A model generated the notes under the pieces. The model saw only the letters and a list, made by a program, of their open reading frames with translations. It was not told the origin of the DNA and ran no database searches. Shown here one piece after another: positions 35,152 through 43,661 of a DNA stretch of 64,000 bases; position 1 is the stretch's first letter; each line of letters begins with the position of its first letter. Source of the stretch: Archangium violaceum Cb vi76 (lineage in GTDB: Bacteria; Myxococcota; Myxococcia; Myxococcales; Myxococcaceae); NCBI RefSeq assembly GCF_000733295.1, contig NZ_JPMI01000136.1:1-64000 (forward strand). Reading direction: 5' to 3'. The translations under genes and the position numbers were made by a program.

Positions 35152-36903
35152 CTACCCTCGCGCGAGCTCCTCGAGCTGGCCCGACTCGAACATCGAGCGG
35201 CACAGGCGGCGTTGAATCTTCCCGCTCGAGGTGCGGGGAATGCCGCCCGTCCTCACCAGCACCGCGCGGTGCAGCTGCAGTCCGTACTGCTCCGCGATCG
35301 TCTGGCGGATCTCCCCGAGGAGGTCCTCCAGGGGAGCGCCCTCCTGGTGCTCGCGCTGCACCTCCTGGGCGAGGATGAGCTTCTCCTGCCCCTGCTCCTC
35401 GACGAGGAAGGCGGCCGCGCACCCGGCGCGCAGCGCGGGATGGCACTGGCCCACCGTCCATTCCAGGTCATGCGGGTAGTAGTTGCGGCCTCGGATGATG
35501 AGCACGTCCTTCAGGCGGCCGACGATGAACACCTCGCCCCCCTGAAGGAACGCGAGATCTCCCGTGCGCAGGAAGGGGCCCTCTCCCGTGTCGAGCCGCG
35601 CCTCGAAGGTCTCCCGCGACTCCTCCGCACGGCCGAGGTACCCGCGCGCCACTCCGGGACCGCGCACCCACACCTCGCCCACCTGGTCGGCGGCGACTCG
35701 TTGGCGCGTCTCCGGGTCCACGAGCAGCACCTCGGTGTCCAACCCGGCGGTGCCACACCCGACGACCTGGGTCGAGCCCGGGGTGCCCTCTCGCACCTCG
35801 ACGATGCGCCTCTGCTCCAGCGCCGTGTTGTCCACGCTGCGGAAGAGGGGCTCGGCCTCGAGGTCTCCGCCCGTCACGGCCAGCGTCGCCTCGGCGAGGC
35901 CATAGCAGGGATAGAAGGCCTTCCACTGGAAGCCCTGGGCGGTGAAGGCATCGTGGAAGCGCACCAGGGTGTCGCGGCGGATGGGCTCCGCGCTCAGATA
36001 GGCCTGACGCCAGCTCCCCAGCTCCAGTCCCTCGCGCTCGCGAGCGGGAATCTTCCGCACGCACAGGTCATAGGCGAAGTTCGGGCCTCCCGAGTGCGTG
36101 GCCCGGTAGCGGGAGATGGCCTCCAGCCAGCGGCGCGGGCGGCGGATGAACGCCAGCGGCGACATCATCACGCTCAGGCATCCGGCGTACACGGGCTCGA
36201 GCACGCCATTGATGAGCCCCATGTCGTGGAAGCACGGCAGCCACGTCACCGACACGCTCCGCTCCTCGAGCTGGATGGTGTGCCGGATGCACTCCAGGTT
36301 GGCCATCAGGTTGTCATGGCCCACCCGCACGCCCCGCGGGAGCGTCGTCGAGCCCGACGTGTACTGCAGGAAGGCCAGGTCCTCGCGCACCGGGCGGCGT
36401 GGCTCGGAGCCGTCCTCCGCGCCGTCCATGGCATCGGTGGCCAGCAGGGGCATCCCCGCCAGCCGCTCGTCCTGCGCGAGCCAGGATTGGAGGATCGGCT
36501 GCAGGTTGCCCGCGGTCAGCACCGCCGAGGCGCCGGCGTCGTCGACGATGGCCTGGATGCGCGAGGTTCGCTCGGTGGGCAGCGGGGGGTTGACCGCGAT
36601 GGGAACCACGCCCGCGGAGAGGCAGCCGAAGAAGGCCGTCACGAAGTCGAGCCCCGGCAGGTAGAAGAGCAGGACCCGTTGGCCCTCCAGCCCCTCGCGG
36701 CGCAGGGCCCGGGCCACGGTGCGCCGCCGCGCGTCCAGCTCCGCGAAGCTCAGCCGTGCTTCCTCGCTCTCGCCCTCGTCCAGGTAGATGAAGGCGGTCC
36801 GCTCGCCATGCACCCGCGCCCGGTGCTCCAGGACGTCCAGCAGGGTCCCGAGCTCCTGGGGACGCACCTGCCGCGCCAGCTCCTGCTCCTGGGGTCCGCT
36901 CAT
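35152..36903 (-). CDS. Fatty acyl-AMP ligase (FAAL)
   Basis: 583 residues, ANL superfamily. It should activate a free fatty acid as acyl-AMP and load it on the neighbouring carrier protein. Seen are the P-loop LQYTSGSTTLPRGVRV, the FAAL-type WLPCFHDMGLINGVL, the GGPNFAYDLCVRKI region and the C-terminal TGDLAFLQGGEVFIVGRLKDVLIIRGRN hinge with a late lysine (SSGKIQR). The ATG is one base beyond the acyl carrier protein stop, so the two are tightly coupled. The gene order carrier protein-ligase, together with two desaturases upstream, resembles the loading cassettes of bacterial alkyne and polyyne lipids. Confidence 0.92.
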   Translation of the reverse strand: MSGPQEQELARQVRPQELGTLLDVLEHRARVHGERTAFIYLDEGESEEARLSFAELDARRRTVARALRREGLEGQRVLLFYLPGLDFVTAFFGCLSAGVVPIAVNPPLPTERTSRIQAIVDDAGASAVLTAGNLQPILQSWLAQDERLAGMPLLATDAMDGAEDGSEPRRPVREDLAFLQYTSGSTTLPRGVRVGHDNLMANLECIRHTIQLEERSVSVTWLPCFHDMGLINGVLEPVYAGCLSVMMSPLAFIRRPRRWLEAISRYRATHSGGPNFAYDLCVRKIPAREREGLELGSWRQAYLSAEPIRRDTLVRFHDAFTAQGFQWKAFYPCYGLAEATLAVTGGDLEAEPLFRSVDNTALEQRRIVEVREGTPGSTQVVGCGTAGLDTEVLLVDPETRQRVAADQVGEVWVRGPGVARGYLGRAEESRETFEARLDTGEGPFLRTGDLAFLQGGEVFIVGRLKDVLIIRGRNYYPHDLEWTVGQCHPALRAGCAAAFLVEEQGQEKLILAQEVQREHQEGAPLEDLLGEIRQTIAEQYGLQLHRAVLVRTGGIPRTSSGKIQRRLCRSMFESGQLEELARG

Positions 36904-36904
36904 C

Positions 36905-37204
36905 TCACTTCTTCTCCGGCTTGCGCAGCTTCGCGTGGTTGGCGGTGACGAAGGCCGCCAGGGCCTCGATGGTCTTGTGCTCGTAGAGGAGCCGGGGATC
37001 GATGTCGCAGCCGAGCCAGTTGCCCAGGTCTCCCGTCAACCCCACGGCCGCCGTCGAGTCGAGCCCGTAGCGGCCCAGCGGCAGCTTGGGGTTCACCTCG
37101 GAGCGCTCGAACTCCAGCATGTCGGCGATGTAGGCGATCAGCCATTGCTTCACCGCCTCGGCGTCGGGCACCGCCGGGGAAGGCGCGGCCTGTTCTGTCG
37201 TCAT
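36905..37204 (-). CDS. Acyl carrier protein
   Basis: 99 residues with the phosphopantetheine site GLDST (Ser50) inside LPLGRYGLDSTAAVGLTGDL, and the typical four-helix layout (LIAYIADMLEFERSEV; TIEALAAFV). A basic tail (KLRKPEKK) ends it. It lies between the first desaturase and the acyl-AMP ligase and is probably charged by that ligase, holding the acyl chain while the desaturases act on it. Confidence 0.92.
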   Translation of the reverse strand: MTTEQAAPSPAVPDAEAVKQWLIAYIADMLEFERSEVNPKLPLGRYGLDSTAAVGLTGDLGNWLGCDIDPRLLYEHKTIEALAAFVTANHAKLRKPEKK

Positions 37205-37232
37205 GGGGGGGATTCTCCTGGGGGGGAAGGAT

Positions 37233-38198
37233 TCACTGCGGGGACTGCGTGTGGCTCGCGGCGGCACGGGCCGCGCGCTCGGCCGGGGAGGGCTCGCTGC
37301 CCCAGGACTCCTCGGGGGCGGCGCTCCGGGCCGCGATGGCACTGGCGGGCGGGACCTTGATGTTCCACACCCAGCCGAGCGCCGCGAGCCCCCGGAGCAC
37401 GATCGCCCCGGGGTCCACCTGCCACCACTGGAGGCCGAACACGCCCGAGTAGGGGAAGGCATGGTGATTCTGGTGCCAGCCTTCTCCGAAGGTGGGCAGC
37501 GCGAGCAACGCGCTGTTCGCGCTCTGTCCCCGGATGTGGAAGGGCCGGCTGCCATGGCTGTGGGCGATGGAGCCGATGGCGAGGCTGACCTGATAGGCGA
37601 CGAAGATGCGCACGAAGCCGCCCCAGAGCAGGCCCCGGAGCGCGCCCTGGAGGCTGAGGGTGAAGAGGCCTCCGAGCAGCGCCGGCAGCGCCAGGCCGAG
37701 CACGAGCCACACGAAGTACAGGCGGCTCAGCTCGCGCGTGGAGGCCGAGCGCAGCAAATCCCTGGCATGGGTGACGGTGTCGGGAATCTCGTGGCTGTAG
37801 GTCCAGCCCAGGTGGGCATGCCACAGCCCGCGCAGCTTCCCGAGCGGCGTGGTGCCATGGAAGTAGGGGGAGTGGGGATCTCCCGGTGCGTCGGTGAAGC
37901 GGTGGTGGATGCGGTGGTTGGCCACCCAGTAGATGAGGGGCCCCTGGCAGGCCATGGAGCCGCAGATGGCCAGCGCGGCGCGGACCCAGGGGTGGGCCTC
38001 GAACGAGCCGTGCGCGAAGCAGCGGTGGAAGCCCACGGTGATGCCCACCATGCTCAGCGAATACATGAGGCAGAAGAGCCCCAACTCCAGCGGGCCCACG
38101 CCCCAGCGGCGCGCGAGCAGCAGGGCCACTCCCGTGCCAGCCAGGGGGAGCACGGCCACCGCCACCGCATGCGCTTTCTTCGAATGCTCGAGCCGCAC
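37233..38198 (-). CDS. Membrane fatty acid desaturase 1
   Basis: 321 residues of the integral-membrane diiron desaturase family. The three His boxes are complete: HRCFAH, HRIHH and HQNHH, with a further conserved H at WHAHLG. Four hydrophobic stretches fit the usual topology. It would insert a double (or triple) bond into an acyl chain held on the adjacent carrier protein or on CoA; regiochemistry cannot be read. It follows desaturase 2 by 21 bases and precedes the carrier protein by 28, in one operon. The reverse-strand reading frames here are shadows. Confidence 0.9.
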   Translation of the reverse strand: MRLEHSKKAHAVAVAVLPLAGTGVALLLARRWGVGPLELGLFCLMYSLSMVGITVGFHRCFAHGSFEAHPWVRAALAICGSMACQGPLIYWVANHRIHHRFTDAPGDPHSPYFHGTTPLGKLRGLWHAHLGWTYSHEIPDTVTHARDLLRSASTRELSRLYFVWLVLGLALPALLGGLFTLSLQGALRGLLWGGFVRIFVAYQVSLAIGSIAHSHGSRPFHIRGQSANSALLALPTFGEGWHQNHHAFPYSGVFGLQWWQVDPGAIVLRGLAALGWVWNIKVPPASAIAARSAAPEESWGSEPSPAERAARAAASHTQSPQ

Positions 38199-38219
38199 CT
38201 GTTCCTCCTGGTGGCCGCG

Positions 38220-39182
38220 CTAGGGTGAGCCCGGTTCCGGGTGCTGCCGGGCGTCGGGTGGAGGCGCCTTGATGTCGGTGGCGAGCCCGCAGGTGCCGAA
38301 GAGGCGGATCAACCCGCCGCCGATATCGCAGTGCCACCACTTGAAGCCGACGAACGCCGAGCTGGGGAACGCGTGGTGGGTGTTGTGCATCGCGCCGCCG
38401 AAGGTGGGCACGACGAGCAGCAGGTTGTTCGTGCTCCCGTCCTCCGTGGGGTACGGGCGCGTGCCGAAGTAGTGGCAGAAGGAGTTGCCCGCGAAGGTGG
38501 CGTGCTGCACGAGGAACATCCGCGTGAGCCCGCCCCAGACGAGGCCCGACCAGGCCCCCTGCCACGAGCCCTCCGCCAGCCCACCGGCGGCCGCCGGGAG
38601 CACCAGCCCGAGCAGCACCCAGGTGGTGTAGTGCTGGTTGATCCCCATCAGCGTCGTGTCGCGCAGCAGATCCTTCGCGAGCCGCAGGGGATTGGCCGGC
38701 TCGTGCTCGAACATCCACCCGACATGGGCATGCCACAGCCCGGCCAGCATCCCGCGCCGTTCGCCCTCGCGGTCCACGTGGGGCGAGTGGAGATCCTCCA
38801 CCGTGTCGCTCCGGGCGTGATGGAGGCGGTGATTGCTCGACCAGTAGACGACGGGACCCTGTGCCGCCATGCTCCCGCACACGGCGAGCAACGCCCGGAG
38901 CCACGGGTGCGCCTTGAACGAGCGGTGGGAAAACAGCCGGTGGTAGCCCACGTCCACGCCCATCATCGTCACGCTGTACATCGATACGAGCAGCGCGAGC
39001 TCGAGCATCCTGGGTCCTCGCGTGACGAGGTCATGCGTGGCGAACAGCGTTCCGGCCAGGGGCAGCAGCAATGTCAGCAAGGCATGCAGACGCTGGCGCG
39101 AGCGCACCGAGCGGCCATCGATTGTCAGACTCGCGGCCGCCCGGAGGGAAGACGGGGCCTGCGTGCCGTCGGAGAGCATCAT
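38220..39182 (-). CDS. Membrane fatty acid desaturase 2
   Basis: 320 residues, paralogous to desaturase 1 and first gene of the operon. His boxes HRLFSH, HRLHH and HNTHH are intact, as is WHAHVGWMFEHEP. A tail of ~15 polar residues follows. Two consecutive desaturases next to a ligase and carrier protein suggest stepwise modification of the same chain, as in acetylenase/desaturase pairs. It is divergent from the P450, with about 115 bases between the starts. Confidence 0.9.
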   Translation of the reverse strand: MMLSDGTQAPSSLRAAASLTIDGRSVRSRQRLHALLTLLLPLAGTLFATHDLVTRGPRMLELALLVSMYSVTMMGVDVGYHRLFSHRSFKAHPWLRALLAVCGSMAAQGPVVYWSSNHRLHHARSDTVEDLHSPHVDREGERRGMLAGLWHAHVGWMFEHEPANPLRLAKDLLRDTTLMGINQHYTTWVLLGLVLPAAAGGLAEGSWQGAWSGLVWGGLTRMFLVQHATFAGNSFCHYFGTRPYPTEDGSTNNLLLVVPTFGGAMHNTHHAFPSSAFVGFKWWHCDIGGGLIRLFGTCGLATDIKAPPPDARQHPEPGSP

Positions 39183-39298
39183 GGAGGGGGGGCTCGCGCG
39201 AGGCGTATGGGGGGAGGCGGATGGTACAGCCCCGGTCGTTGGAGTGTCAAAATGCGTCTGTCTTCACCTGTTTTTCCTCCCTGGAGGCGCTGAGCGTG

Positions 39299-40531
39299 AT
39301 GCGTGCGGAGTCAACCGAGGCCCTGGGCATCGATCTGGCGGACCCCAGGCACTACGAGCATGACGCGGCGCGAGATCTCTTCGCGCGGCTGCGCGGGGAG
39401 CGTCCCATCTGGTGGAGCCCGCAGGCGGATGGAAGGGGATTCTGGTCGGTCCTGCGCTACCGGGACATCGTCACGGTGTCGAAGAATCCCAGGCTCTTCT
39501 CGTCGGCGCGGAGCCTGGGGGGGCACCGCATCCACGACGAGACGGAGGTGGAGATCACCCAGGGCCTGGAGGCGTCCATGCTCAGCATGGATCCGCCCGA
39601 GCACAACACCTACCGGGGGATGGTGTCGCCCGCCTTCACGGCCGAGCGCATCCGCCGGCTGGAGGCCAGCATCCGCGCGCGGGTGACGGCGCTGCTCGAC
39701 CGCATCGCTCCGAGCGGTGGATGTGAATTCGTCTCCTCGGTGGCGGCGGAGCTGCCCATCCAGGTCATCGCCGAGCTGCTCGGCGTGCCCCAGGAGGACA
39801 GACTGCGGCTGTTCGAGTGGTCCAACGCGCTCGTGGGCGAGGACGACCCGGACATGCGCAGGTCCGAGGAGCACATCCGCCAGTGCACGAAGGACATGGG
39901 CGCCTATGCGCTGAAGCTCTGGCGCGAGCGGCTGCGCCGTCCCGGAGATGATCTCGTCTCCATGCTGGTGGGCACGGAGGCCGATGGCGAGGGGATGTCC
40001 GTCCCGCGCTACTTCGCCACGTTCTTCCTGCTCGTCATCGCGGGGAACGAGTCGGTGCGCAACACCCTCTCGGGAGGGCTCCTGGCGCTCTCGCGGTATC
40101 CGGAGCAGCGGCGCAAGCTCGTGGAGCAGCCGGCGCTCATTCCCCAGGCGGTGAAGGAGCTCGTCCGGTGGGTGTCTCCGTTCCTCCACATGCGCCGCAC
40201 GGCCACCGAGGACACGGAGCTGGCGGGACAGCGCATCGCCCGGGGCGACAAGGTCGTCCTCTGGTACCTGTCCGCCAATTTCGATGAAGAGGTGTTCGAG
40301 CAGCCCGAGCGCTTCGACGTGACCCGCGCCGGCCCGCAGCACCTGTCGTTCGGCCAGGGGCAGCACTTCTGTCTGGGATGGCGCCTGGCGGAGTTGCAGC
40401 TCACGGTGCTGTTCCAGGAGTTGCTGCGCCGCTTCCCGGACATGGAGCCCCACGGACCCGTGCGCCGGGTCCGGTCCAACTTCGTGAGAGGCATCAAGGA
40501 GCTGCCGGTGCGCTTCACGCCGGAGCGTTGA
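39299..40531 (+). CDS. Cytochrome P450
   Basis: 410 residues. The heme-binding loop is FGQGQHFCLGWRLA with C358 as thiolate ligand. The K-helix region holds ELVRWVSPF with the ExxR pair. The I-helix oxygen-activation motif reads AGNESVRN, a variant of AGxDTT seen in several lipid/steroid-acting P450 families. The ATG at 39299 is chosen: GGAGG stands about 11 bases upstream, and an adjacent GTG (39296) is possible. It would hydroxylate or otherwise oxidise a hydrophobic substrate, plausibly the desaturated chain made by the divergent operon. No ferredoxin is encoded nearby. Confidence 0.92.
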   Translation: MRAESTEALGIDLADPRHYEHDAARDLFARLRGERPIWWSPQADGRGFWSVLRYRDIVTVSKNPRLFSSARSLGGHRIHDETEVEITQGLEASMLSMDPPEHNTYRGMVSPAFTAERIRRLEASIRARVTALLDRIAPSGGCEFVSSVAAELPIQVIAELLGVPQEDRLRLFEWSNALVGEDDPDMRRSEEHIRQCTKDMGAYALKLWRERLRRPGDDLVSMLVGTEADGEGMSVPRYFATFFLLVIAGNESVRNTLSGGLLALSRYPEQRRKLVEQPALIPQAVKELVRWVSPFLHMRRTATEDTELAGQRIARGDKVVLWYLSANFDEEVFEQPERFDVTRAGPQHLSFGQGQHFCLGWRLAELQLTVLFQELLRRFPDMEPHGPVRRVRSNFVRGIKELPVRFTPER

Positions 40532-41675
40532 AGGAGAGCTCGTAGCCGCTGTCGGTCTGTTGGATGGCGGCGGTCCTCGGCTCGACGGCGGGCATCAGGA
40601 CGTGCACGGGGGGTCCGGCTCCGAAGTCGAGTGTGCCGAACGGCACGCTCGCGACGTTGGTCACCAGGAGCCCCGCTCGGGGATCCACCGTGTGCAGCTC
40701 GCCAAGGATGCGGCCGCCCCGTTCGCGCAGCAGCCCCGCGAGGCAGGCCAGGGAGTCCCGGGCTCCCTGTGCATTCAGGGCGGCGCGGACGGCCTCCCGC
40801 ACGCGCACCGCCAGCTCGGGGAGGCTTTCGCGCTCGAGCGTCTCCCGATCGAGCCACAGGGGCGCGCCGCGGATGGCATTGCCGAAGTAGTTGTTTGGCA
40901 GCCCGCCATGGACGCGGCGGTAGTCGATGGGGAACGTGACCGCCAGCCCGTCCGGACCGGCGAGCGCGTCCGCCCGGGTCTGGATGAGCCAGGCGCAGAG
41001 GAGGTCGTTACTGGCGAGTGCCGGGTCCGCGGCCAGCGTGCGGAGCTCCGGTGGCACCAGCCGGGTGCCGAAGGAGGCGGGCCGCGGTGCCGCGAGCTCC
41101 CTCGGGGGCTGGCACCAGCGGAAGCCGGTCCTCCGCCAGAAGTCCTCCGGGGAGCGCGCCGCGGTGGGCTCCGGGTCCTCGAGGGCCAGCAGGTTCCGTT
41201 CCCAGGGGAGTGGCTCGAGGGGGCGGCCGTGCACGGCCCGGGACCAGGCGCGCAGGAACAGGAAGAGGCTGAAGCCATCCGCCACGGCGTGCGCCAGGGT
41301 GATGCCGAGCAGGCCTTCCGTGGGGGATTGAGTCAAGCGGAGGCCCAACACGGGTTGCCCGGGCGCCGCGCTCAAACGTGGCACGAGCCCGAGCGAGGAG
41401 GTGGGCCCGGTGGAGTCCTCGGGCAGGTGGGGCACCTCGTGGACCTCGAGGTGGGGTGGGGCGTTGCCCGGGGAGACGAGGCCCCAGCGGCCATCCTCCC
41501 ACTCGGCGAGGTGGCAGGTGAGCGGCGGAATCGCCTCGAGCACCGGGGCCAGCGCCGCCGAGAGCCGCCCCGCGTCCAGGCGCGCGCCGTACCGCAGGAC
41601 GATCGAGAAGGAATGACCGATGAAGAACTGGTCGATCGGTGAGAGCGGATGGGGCTCGACGGGCAACACGGGCAT
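40515..41675 (-). CDS. BAHD/condensation-like acyltransferase
   Basis: 386 residues from the ATG at 41675; a GTG at 41759 adds 28 low-complexity residues and abuts the upstream stop. The active-site motif HAVADG is the HxxxDG of the CoA/carrier-dependent acyltransferase fold, and LDFGAGPP corresponds to the DFGWG motif of plant-type BAHD enzymes. HPLSPIDQFF near the start and NNYFGNAIR are further BAHD-like landmarks. It could move an acyl group, perhaps the product of the FAAL-desaturase pathway, onto an alcohol or amine. The gene is convergent with the P450, overlapping its 3' end by 17 bases, and is probably part of the same pathway. Confidence 0.8.
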   Translation of the reverse strand: MPVLPVEPHPLSPIDQFFIGHSFSIVLRYGARLDAGRLSAALAPVLEAIPPLTCHLAEWEDGRWGLVSPGNAPPHLEVHEVPHLPEDSTGPTSSLGLVPRLSAAPGQPVLGLRLTQSPTEGLLGITLAHAVADGFSLFLFLRAWSRAVHGRPLEPLPWERNLLALEDPEPTAARSPEDFWRRTGFRWCQPPRELAAPRPASFGTRLVPPELRTLAADPALASNDLLCAWLIQTRADALAGPDGLAVTFPIDYRRVHGGLPNNYFGNAIRGAPLWLDRETLERESLPELAVRVREAVRAALNAQGARDSLACLAGLLRERGGRILGELHTVDPRAGLLVTNVASVPFGTLDFGAGPPVHVLMPAVEPRTAAIQQTDSGYELSFNAPA

Positions 41676-41759
41676 GCGCTTCTTCTCGGGAGGTAGATGG
41701 CACGGTCCCCCGCCGGCTCCAGCCAGGACGGCGCTGGAGCCGTGGGGAACGTCCGTCAC

Positions 41760-43475
41760 TCAGTAGGCGGTGCCGTTGGCGCGCTTACCGGGCGAGGACG
41801 TGGAGCTCGACAGGGTGGTGTGCAGCACGAAGGTGCCGCCGCTGGTGACATCCGGGCTGCGGTTCATGGACACGCCATCGGTGCCCGAGAGCGACGATGT
41901 ATAGGTGGTGGTGTTCACCGTCGTGCCCGACGCGTTCTTCAGCGTCACGGTGTCGCCGCTGTTGCTCAGGTTGAGCATGTTCGTGGAGGCGCCCACCGCG
42001 TTGGTGACGCCCGAGGGAATGCCCGCGGCGGCGCCGAACACGACGATGGCCTTGCCCGCGGCGAGCGAGGTGCCGCTCGCGAAGGTGTGGCGCACGCCGC
42101 TGGCGTCCGAGAGCGTCCAGCCGGAGAGGTCCGCGGCCGTGCCGCCCGAGTTGACGATCTCCACGAACTCCCCGTTCACGTCCGAGCCGGCCTCGTTGGC
42201 GAGGATCTCATTGATGAACACCACCGCCGCACCGCCTCCACCGCCGGAGGTGGTGATGGAGAAGTTCGCGTTGCTCGAGTCGGTGATGGCGGAGTTGGAG
42301 GCATCGCTCACGCGCACCTTCGCGGTGGTGGAGGTGGTGCTCGGGACGGTCCACGCGTAGGAGCCCGTGGAGGCCGAGGTGCTGGAGGTGAGGGTGGTCC
42401 AGGTGGAGCCGTTGAGCGTGTACTCGAGCTTCACGTTCGTCACGCCGGTGGCCGTCCAGGTGATGCTCTGGGCGCTGCCGGTCGTCCAGCTCTCGCCGCC
42501 GTTGGGGGAGCCCACCGTGATGCTCGCGGTGGTGGTGGTGCTGTCGGGGATGAGGAAGTCCTTGATGACGGCCATGTGCTGCATGTTGGTGGCGCCGCTG
42601 TCACCCGAGAGCGCGGGGGAGATCTCCGAGAGGGGCGAGTACACGCGGGTGTCGATCACCGTGCCGGCGGCGAAGGAGCTGGAGCCGATGACGGTGGCCG
42701 TCTGGTAGGCGCGCAGGTCCGCGTCCACGAGCACGTGGTCATACGGCTTGCCTCGGCTGGCGTTGGTGTTGCCGTTGCCGTTGCGGTCCACGGGGTACGG
42801 GCTGGCGGTGCTCACCACCTGGGAGAAGGTGCTGAAGCAGGACTCGGAGCGGCTGTCGGTGTTGAGGTCTCCGGCGATGACCAGGTAGTCGCTCGTGGGG
42901 ACGTTGGCCTTGATGTAGTTGACCAGGTTGGTGGCCTCGGTGTTGCGCACGCCGCTGCCGGAGGTGAGCAGGTGCACGCTCACCACCCAGAGGTCCTTGG
43001 GCCCCGGCACGTCGATGCGCGCCCAGGCGAAGTCGCGGTTGGACACCTGGGTGTCCGTCCACTCACCCGAGGCGATGATGGGGTAGCGGCTGATGATGCC
43101 GTTGGGGATCTGCGCCCCGGTCTCCCGGTAGTAGTAGAACCCCGTGCCGAAGGCGGTGTTGACGAAGCTCCGGATGGCGGTGGCCGAGTTGTCCCCGTAG
43201 TTGAACTCCTGGATGGCGACCACGTCCGGCCGGGTACCCTGGAAGATGCGGGTGCCATGGCCCGGGTCGTAGCTCTGGTAGTTGCCGCTGGAGATGTTGG
43301 CGGCCATCACGCGCAGCCGCACGCTCGCCGCGGCCTCCTGGGTGCCCAGGGTGTCGTCGCCGGCCTCCTCCAGGGACGCGCCACCGCAAGCCGCCAACGT
43401 GAGGGAGAGCACGGCCGCCAGCAGACGGCGGCCGAGGAGCGTGGGCCCCGAGGAAGAGGTTTCTGTCTTTCGCAC
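41760..43475 (-). CDS. Secreted endonuclease/exonuclease/phosphatase-fold lipoprotein with Ig-like and lamin-tail domains
   Basis: 571 residues. The signal peptide ends in LTLAAC (lipobox Cys ~30). Residues ~50-305 are an endonuclease/exonuclease/phosphatase domain: VMAANISS, DVVAIQEFNYG, SVHLLTSGSG, VIAGDLNTDS and GDSGATNMQHMAV hold the expected Glu, Asp, Asn and His catalytic positions. An Ig-like Ser/Thr-rich module follows (SPNGGESWTTGSAQSITW). The end is a lamin-tail domain (VFINEILANEAGSDVNGEFVEIVN). It is probably an extracellular nuclease or phosphodiesterase tethered to the envelope, useful for feeding on DNA of prey. It is codirectional with and directly upstream of the BAHD-like gene, but function does not suggest a link. 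Confidence 0.88.
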   Translation of the reverse strand: MRKTETSSSGPTLLGRRLLAAVLSLTLAACGGASLEEAGDDTLGTQEAAASVRLRVMAANISSGNYQSYDPGHGTRIFQGTRPDVVAIQEFNYGDNSATAIRSFVNTAFGTGFYYYRETGAQIPNGIISRYPIIASGEWTDTQVSNRDFAWARIDVPGPKDLWVVSVHLLTSGSGVRNTEATNLVNYIKANVPTSDYLVIAGDLNTDSRSESCFSTFSQVVSTASPYPVDRNGNGNTNASRGKPYDHVLVDADLRAYQTATVIGSSSFAAGTVIDTRVYSPLSEISPALSGDSGATNMQHMAVIKDFLIPDSTTTTASITVGSPNGGESWTTGSAQSITWTATGVTNVKLEYTLNGSTWTTLTSSTSASTGSYAWTVPSTTSTTAKVRVSDASNSAITDSSNANFSITTSGGGGGAAVVFINEILANEAGSDVNGEFVEIVNSGGTAADLSGWTLSDASGVRHTFASGTSLAAGKAIVVFGAAAGIPSGVTNAVGASTNMLNLSNSGDTVTLKNASGTTVNTTTYTSSLSGTDGVSMNRSPDVTSGGTFVLHTTLSSSTSSPGKRANGTAY

Positions 43476-43661
43476 GATGTCGGTTCCTGCCCCGGGGACC
43501 CCGGAGCGGTGGGAGGGTTCGCGGAGACACCACGTCTCCTGGCGAAGGAGGCGGATGCCCGCCTGCTTCTCCTCCTCTCGTTATCGGCGAAAAAACGGGC
43601 GCTGTTGCGTAACGGTGTGTGAATTCCGCTACGGCTCGATGCGTGAGCCGAAACGGAGCGC

